Positions 59,805 through 64,000 of a DNA stretch of 64,000 bases are shown here, in pieces. Every line of letters begins with the position of its first letter. Positions within the stretch are counted from its first letter, which is position 1. This DNA comes from Adineta vaga (lineage: Eukaryota; Rotifera): NCBI GenBank assembly GCA_021613535.1, contig CP075496.1:14322001-14386000 (forward strand), written 5' to 3'. The notes beneath the pieces are model-generated. The model saw nothing but the letters and a program-made list of their open reading frames with translations. It made no database searches and was not told the DNA's origin. The position numbers were made by a program, and so were the translations under genes.

Positions 59805-60193
59805 TATGATACCCATTCAGCTAATTCAGCTGATGGTGCAACTGGTTGTGCATATGTTCGAATTTGAGCAGATACTGTTGGTAAATCAATATGTGCCATT
59901 TCATTTGATAACTCATGTTGTTCAACTTGTTGTAAAGTTTTTTCTAAACGTTTCTTTCGTTTTAATGCATTTAAAGCATTATGTTTATTTGTTCGAGCAT
60001 TACGACGTGCAATTGCTGTTTCTTCATTAATTTTCGCTTCTAAATAATGTTCGACTTTTTTGTTTAAAACATCCTCAGCATCACGTAACTATTGAATTGC
60101 TTCTTGTGGTGTTTGAGCTGTTTTAACTTTAGTGCCACTTTTTCCAGTACCACCAAATATTTTTGATAAAGCACTACCCTTATTTCCACTCAT
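59805..60193 (-). pseudogene. CHMP4 relic 1 (internal deletion)
   Basis: The N-terminal exon from MSGNKGSAL to LQQ is joined directly to the C-terminal part (HELSNEMAH...AELAEW), so the middle of the gene, including both introns, is missing. Further codon losses occur (GKAKKDPL absent) and ALKRKKRLEKTLQQ remains. The upstream flank (60194-60340) also resembles the CHMP4 upstream region. Confidence 0.9.
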
Positions 60194-60369
60194 GATCAAT
60201 GATATATTTCCTTTTTCTTTTCAAAGGATAAACAAATATCTAAATAAAACTAAAGATAAGAATATTTGTCAAGTCTGCCGTCGTTTTCTTGATTATTTTG
60301 ATATGGGAACAAACAATCAACTTCCTATTGAGAGAAAAAATATTTATATTGTTCAACAGAACGATTTTC

Positions 60370-60769
60370 GTAATTAAACAATGTTCTTTATTGAATAAAG
60401 GTTATTCTAATACATATATTCCTATAGTTATTAATGTTTTCTGTTTGATCGATGAACATCAACTTGGATCTTATGTAGATACATATGCTTCGCATACAAT
60501 TCCGAGTCTATGGTCTTTTATATTTCAAATTTAATTTAAAAAAAAACATAGGTGTTACTTTTGGATCCATCATGAAGGTAATACTGAAAAACTCTACACC
60601 TGTTGGAAAATTAGATTACGAGATTCAGTAAGTGTTTCACTTAAATCTTTATCGATAAAATTGATCTTTTCATTTTTATAGATTCGACAATGCAGATTCG
60701 ACAAAAAAGCTTTATAATCATATGGCAATGATCAATGAATTTTCACAAGATCCTGGAATTGTCATATAA
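60370..60769 (+). pseudogene. Protein-like fragments of unknown origin
   Basis: NKGYSNTYIPIVINVFCLID, then after an AG at about 60552 IMKVILKNSTPVGKLDYEI, then after a second intron FDNADSTKKLYNHMAM and DPGIVI with a stop that overlaps the right inverted repeat. The fragments look coding, but I find no full gene model or family. Confidence 0.3.
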
Positions 60770-61185
60770 TGGTCTTTTAAATTTCAATCAGAATTTTAAC
60801 GAAAAAAATGAATCTTAGTTAAAACTGAAATGGGAGGACTAGCGGATTTAAGAAAACACACATTTTTGTAATTCATTATATAAAATGTTTTGCCTATAGT
60901 CTCTATTAACATGATAAGTTACGATAGTTAAGAAGACTAAGAGGACTAGAAGAAGTTATCATATTCAGAACATCAAAGCTATATCACGTATACATGTATG
61001 AATTCTTTTGATTGAAACCTTCAAAGATGCGAACTATCGCGCAATTTTCTTGGTCCTGTTAGTTCTCTTAGTCCTCAATATTGAGGTTGCAGGGGGTGTG
61101 GTGGGGTATTAGTATATTGAGGGTGCGGGGAGGGTGTTGGCGGTGTAATGGAATAACTGAACAGTTGCATAAATAGGTAACTAAA
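60761..61185 (-). repeat. Right copy of the 430-bp inverted pair
   Basis: Inverse of 56545-56978 (see there). It has accumulated a G-rich patch at 61087-61145 (GGGGGTGTGGTGGGG, GGGTGCGGGGAGGG) that the left copy lacks. Confidence 0.85.
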
Positions 61186-61829
61186 TAGTTGAATACTTGA
61201 GTTCTAGTTTTGAGCACTATACTACGGGTATGGTTTCCACTCTAATATTGATTCCGTATGAAATCAGTAGTGTAGAAATCGTTAACTCGATTCGACTATT
61301 AAACTTACATATCTAGAAGTCGAACCTTCGAGTTTTAAAATAGTGAACCTGCAGACTTTCCTAGCTCTCCAACAGCCTCACCCACACTCACACCCACACC
61401 CTAAAAACTTAATTTCCATTTCTTTTTTCAATAAATTTAATAACTAAATCTTATTGTTTTTTTTTCGAATACATATTCAAACTTTGGATTTCAATCTGGA
61501 TGATGTGTAAATAAATAAACAATGATATTTCAATAAGTCCTTCGAACTCGATCGAAATATAATCGGATTGTCTTTCCAAAAGTTATCGGGAACACAGAGA
61601 CAGACTGATAGTATAGCATATACGAAAAGCAAAGTGCTAATAATATATTTCCTTGTGTCCTTCATATATTTCATATCTACTTTTAATGAATTAATATTTC
61701 TTTTCACATTAACATTATCGAAAAGGCCTTCCAAATTGCTTGTACGATAAACAAAGGTGTCATTAAGGAAATAGGATATTATACTTTCTCCCAAGGTGAA
61801 AATTCCCTGAAGTCTGTCATTTCTTCCTT
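61186..61829. other. Intergenic
   Basis: Contains a C-rich telomere-like block (CACCCACACTCACACCCACACCC, about 61380-61402). No gene supported. Confidence 0.4.
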
Positions 61830-61962
61830 CTAAATATTTGACTTTTTTATTTAAAACATCCTGTAACTGTTGAATTGCTTTTCCAGGTGTTTTAGCTTTA
61901 GCATCATCTTTTCCAGAACCACCAAATATACGAAACAAAGCGCTACCTTTATTTCCATTCAT
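61830..61962 (-). pseudogene. CHMP4 relic 2 (N-terminal fragment)
   Basis: MNGNKGSALFRIFGGSGKDD then AIQQLQDVLNKKVKYLE matches the first about 50 codons of CHMP4 with small deletions; homology then stops. About 140 bp of upstream flank is also CHMP4-like. Confidence 0.88.
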
Positions 61963-62780
61963 GATCAGTAATAATATTCCGTTTTTTCTCAAAGAAATAA
62001 ATATCTAAGTAAAAGTAACGATGAGAATATTTGTCAAATCTGACGTTATTTTTTGATGATTTTAATATCAGATTAAAACGTAAGAATGACTACATGACTT
62101 ATTCAACAAACAACCAACTTTATATTGAATAGATATTATTTTAATATATAAAATGATATACAGTATATAGTTATTTTTCTTGTGATTCACAAATGAATAT
62201 ATCAACTTCAATGTTTATTAAGTAGGCTCAAAAGTTACACACACGATTCCCGGTACTGGTGTATATTTGTTAATGGTTTTCATATGCGTAGGAAACTTTT
62301 CGACAGAATCGAAATCTTCATATCCATAAAAAAACGAGCAATTCTATATATATTGATTTAAATGAGTAGCTTACTCTACAAGTCTATGGTGAATTATATA
62401 TCAAATTGACTTTTGAAGAAAGAACGATGTTATGTTCGAGGTGTGAATAGAGAAGACGTGAGTGGATTTAGTCAGTTAGAACATAACTCTTTTTCTTTTG
62501 ACTTTCCAATAACTTATATACAATAACAATAACAAAGAGAGAGAAAATTATAACAGATTTCACAATCGTTTAACTATAACAAACGATTTTCGTATATAAA
62601 AGTAGTGGAGACTGAGGAACTAACGAATTAAAAACTCTTTAACAATGAATATAGAAAGAGATATGGACTTTCGTACGACTTCAATACTAAAGTTGAATTC
62701 AATGCAATCACCTCGAATTATCTATTGCCCTTTCTCTTAGTTGAGACTGAAATATAACAGACCATTGTATGCAATCCTCA
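61963..62780. other. Intergenic
   Basis: CHMP4-like upstream flank to about 62130; beyond that nothing recognised. Confidence 0.4.
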
Positions 62781-62837
62781 CGGTCGAACAAATGAAAAAC
62801 AAGATTTTATTATTTCTCAACCAACAACGAAAACTTA
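62781..62837 (+). pseudogene. Lamin-tail gene last-exon fragment
   Basis: GGTCGAACAAATG...AAACAAGATTTT and the end ACGAAAACTTAA match the last exon of the gene at 57824-59396 with an internal 12-15 bp loss. Only about 57 bp remains. Confidence 0.75.
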
Positions 62838-63089
62838 ATTCATTTTTTTCCAAATCTTTTTTCTTGTCCTTCAGAAAGTGAAAATCCTCGCGCCATCATT
62901 AGTTGTAATCAATAGCTTTAGTTTTTTAGGTGGATAATGTCTACTTCGTAAATAAAATATAAATTCTAAAAAATTTATTCTTAATACGCCCTTAATTTTT
63001 CCTTTCTTTAAAAAAAAACTTATTCTTAATAATAATAATAAAAAGAATATCTAATTATGTAGAAAAAAGATGTGAGAAAGTAATATCTT

Positions 63090-63947
63090 TCATCCAACTG
63101 TTTGATTATTAATAGCTGTTGTAATTGTTGATTGATCAGCACTTCCACAATACATTGCACCCGTTTCTATTCAATTTATTTAGAAAAAAAAAACAATTTA
63201 TTTCATTTTTAATAAAATAAAATAAAAACAAAACTTACGTCCATAATTTGCAAATGTTAATGTTGTTATATTATAAACAGTAACACTTGTACTCCCAATG
63301 ATTACTGTTGGTACATTTGTATATTGAGTTGTTGATGTTGATCCCAAAGCATTATTAATTTGTTTCATTCGTGAGATTCGACATGCACTATTTCCTGTTG
63401 ATGATAAACTATTATTTATACCTGAAGTTATTCCTTGATCAATACATCGAGTAGAATAGTAAATAATCGCTGGACATAACAAAAATATTGATGTGGGTGT
63501 ATTTGTTGCTGTTGTTGTTGTATTTGTTATACAATTGGATAATGAACATAAAGATATTAATGTATCACTTTTATAGTTTTGTAATATTCGGTAACACTAA
63601 GTTTAGAAAAAAGAAGAATTTATTTCGATTTTCAATCATTTTCTTCATTTACCGCTTGATTTAATGGATAACCTGTTGATATTGATGCACCAGCTGTAAT
63701 TGCAATAGATGAATTAATAGTAGCAAGCATTTGTAATTGATTAATACAATATTCTTTAAAAAAATGAATAAAAAAATTAAATTATATTAAATAGAACAAA
63801 AGAGACAAACTTTCTCCCAATGGAGTTAAATCTTGTTTTGATAAATATGTTGGAATAAGAGATACAACAACTGCTACAGCTATTCCAATAAATAATGTAA
63901 AGATTAAACATGCACCTGCTGAGAGAATTAAATTTGAATAAGATGAG
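63090..63947 (-). CDS. Single-pass membrane protein of unknown function (5' end outside window)
   Basis: Exons visible: from 63947 down to 63812, then 63653-63753, 63239-63596 and 63090-63166 (stop 63090). An intron with GTAAGT occupies 63948-64000, so the gene continues beyond the window. The 63947 exon carries a long hydrophobic segment (LILSAGACLIFTLFIGIAVA). The downstream ectodomain-like part has regularly spaced cysteines (EYCINQL, CYRILQNY, SLCSLSNCITN, LLCPAI, STRCIDQG, SACRISR, MYCGSADQ), a Thr-rich stretch (TNTTTTATNTPTS) and NxS/T sites. This suggests a disulfide-rich, glycosylated extracellular domain. A truncated paralog lies at 59594-59780. Family not recognised. Confidence 0.72.
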
Positions 63948-64000
63948 CTAGAAATAGAATTGAAAAGATTCAATTGAATATATTACAATATTTTACTTAC

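Noticed and set aside
1-64000. tRNA, rRNA, CRISPR, bacterial operon or viral genes
   Set aside because: I saw no cloverleaf-type tRNA signals, no repeat-spacer arrays, no ribosome-binding-site operons and no capsid, integrase or polymerase genes; introns throughout show that it is eukaryotic nuclear DNA.

Overview
This window is nuclear DNA of a small-genome metazoan and most likely a bdelloid rotifer. It is AT-rich and gene-dense, and most introns are about 48-60 bp with GT/AG ends. It carries animal-type housekeeping genes (PARP1, MRTO4, IDH3, CDK5RAP3, TPP2, CHMP4, PLD, a lamin-tail protein). Three further signs point to bdelloids: a decayed plant-type DYW PPR gene (reported in bdelloids as a horizontal acquisition), scattered TGTGGG-like blocks (the known bdelloid telomere unit), and short acceptor-to-ATG distances compatible with spliced-leader trans-splicing. 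The species cannot be named from sequence alone.

Layout. 1-3024 (+): C-terminal part of PARP1. 4757-5666 (+): a four-exon 78-aa gene of unknown function. 6600-7140: a PARP1 relic. 7954-9298 (+): a rhodopsin-like GPCR. 9769-10521 (+): MRTO4. 11727-13361 (-): mitochondrial IDH3 gamma-type subunit. 13931-14790: a relic joining CDK5RAP3 to IDH3. 15844-16199 (+): a small coiled-coil protein. 16851-19004 (-): CDK5RAP3. 19401-24510 (-): tripeptidyl peptidase II. 25096-25876 (-): CHMP4. 26-33 kb: repeats (a foldback element and telomere-like hairpins), an MRTO4 relic, small membrane or secreted proteins, a thioredoxin-like protein and the DYW-PPR relic. 33121-33732 (+): a four-TM protein. 34084-37581 (-): a tandem family of three single-TM proteins with polythreonine tails. 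38078-42715 (-): phospholipase D. 44228-44827 and 54374-54973 (+): two nearly identical 199-aa orphan proteins. They bracket 47174-51228 (+), a single gene joining an ADP-ribosyltransferase domain, a transmembrane segment and about 13 FG-GAP/VCBS repeats. 57824-59396 (+): a lamin-tail protein. 59.5-64 kb: shuffled relics of CHMP4, the lamin-tail gene and a membrane protein, then the intact membrane gene running off the right edge.

The genes do not form a pathway; the main themes are structural. Many single-copy genes have truncated, rearranged relatives nearby, which suggests repeated local duplication and deletion. The region around IDH3 and CDK5RAP3 fits a tandem duplication followed by reciprocal loss. 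The most novel gene is the ART-TM-FG-GAP fusion. Exon models were built by hand from splice signals and homology; where I give exon lists, the summed lengths are in frame. Gene-family names come from remembered family sequences, not from a database search.
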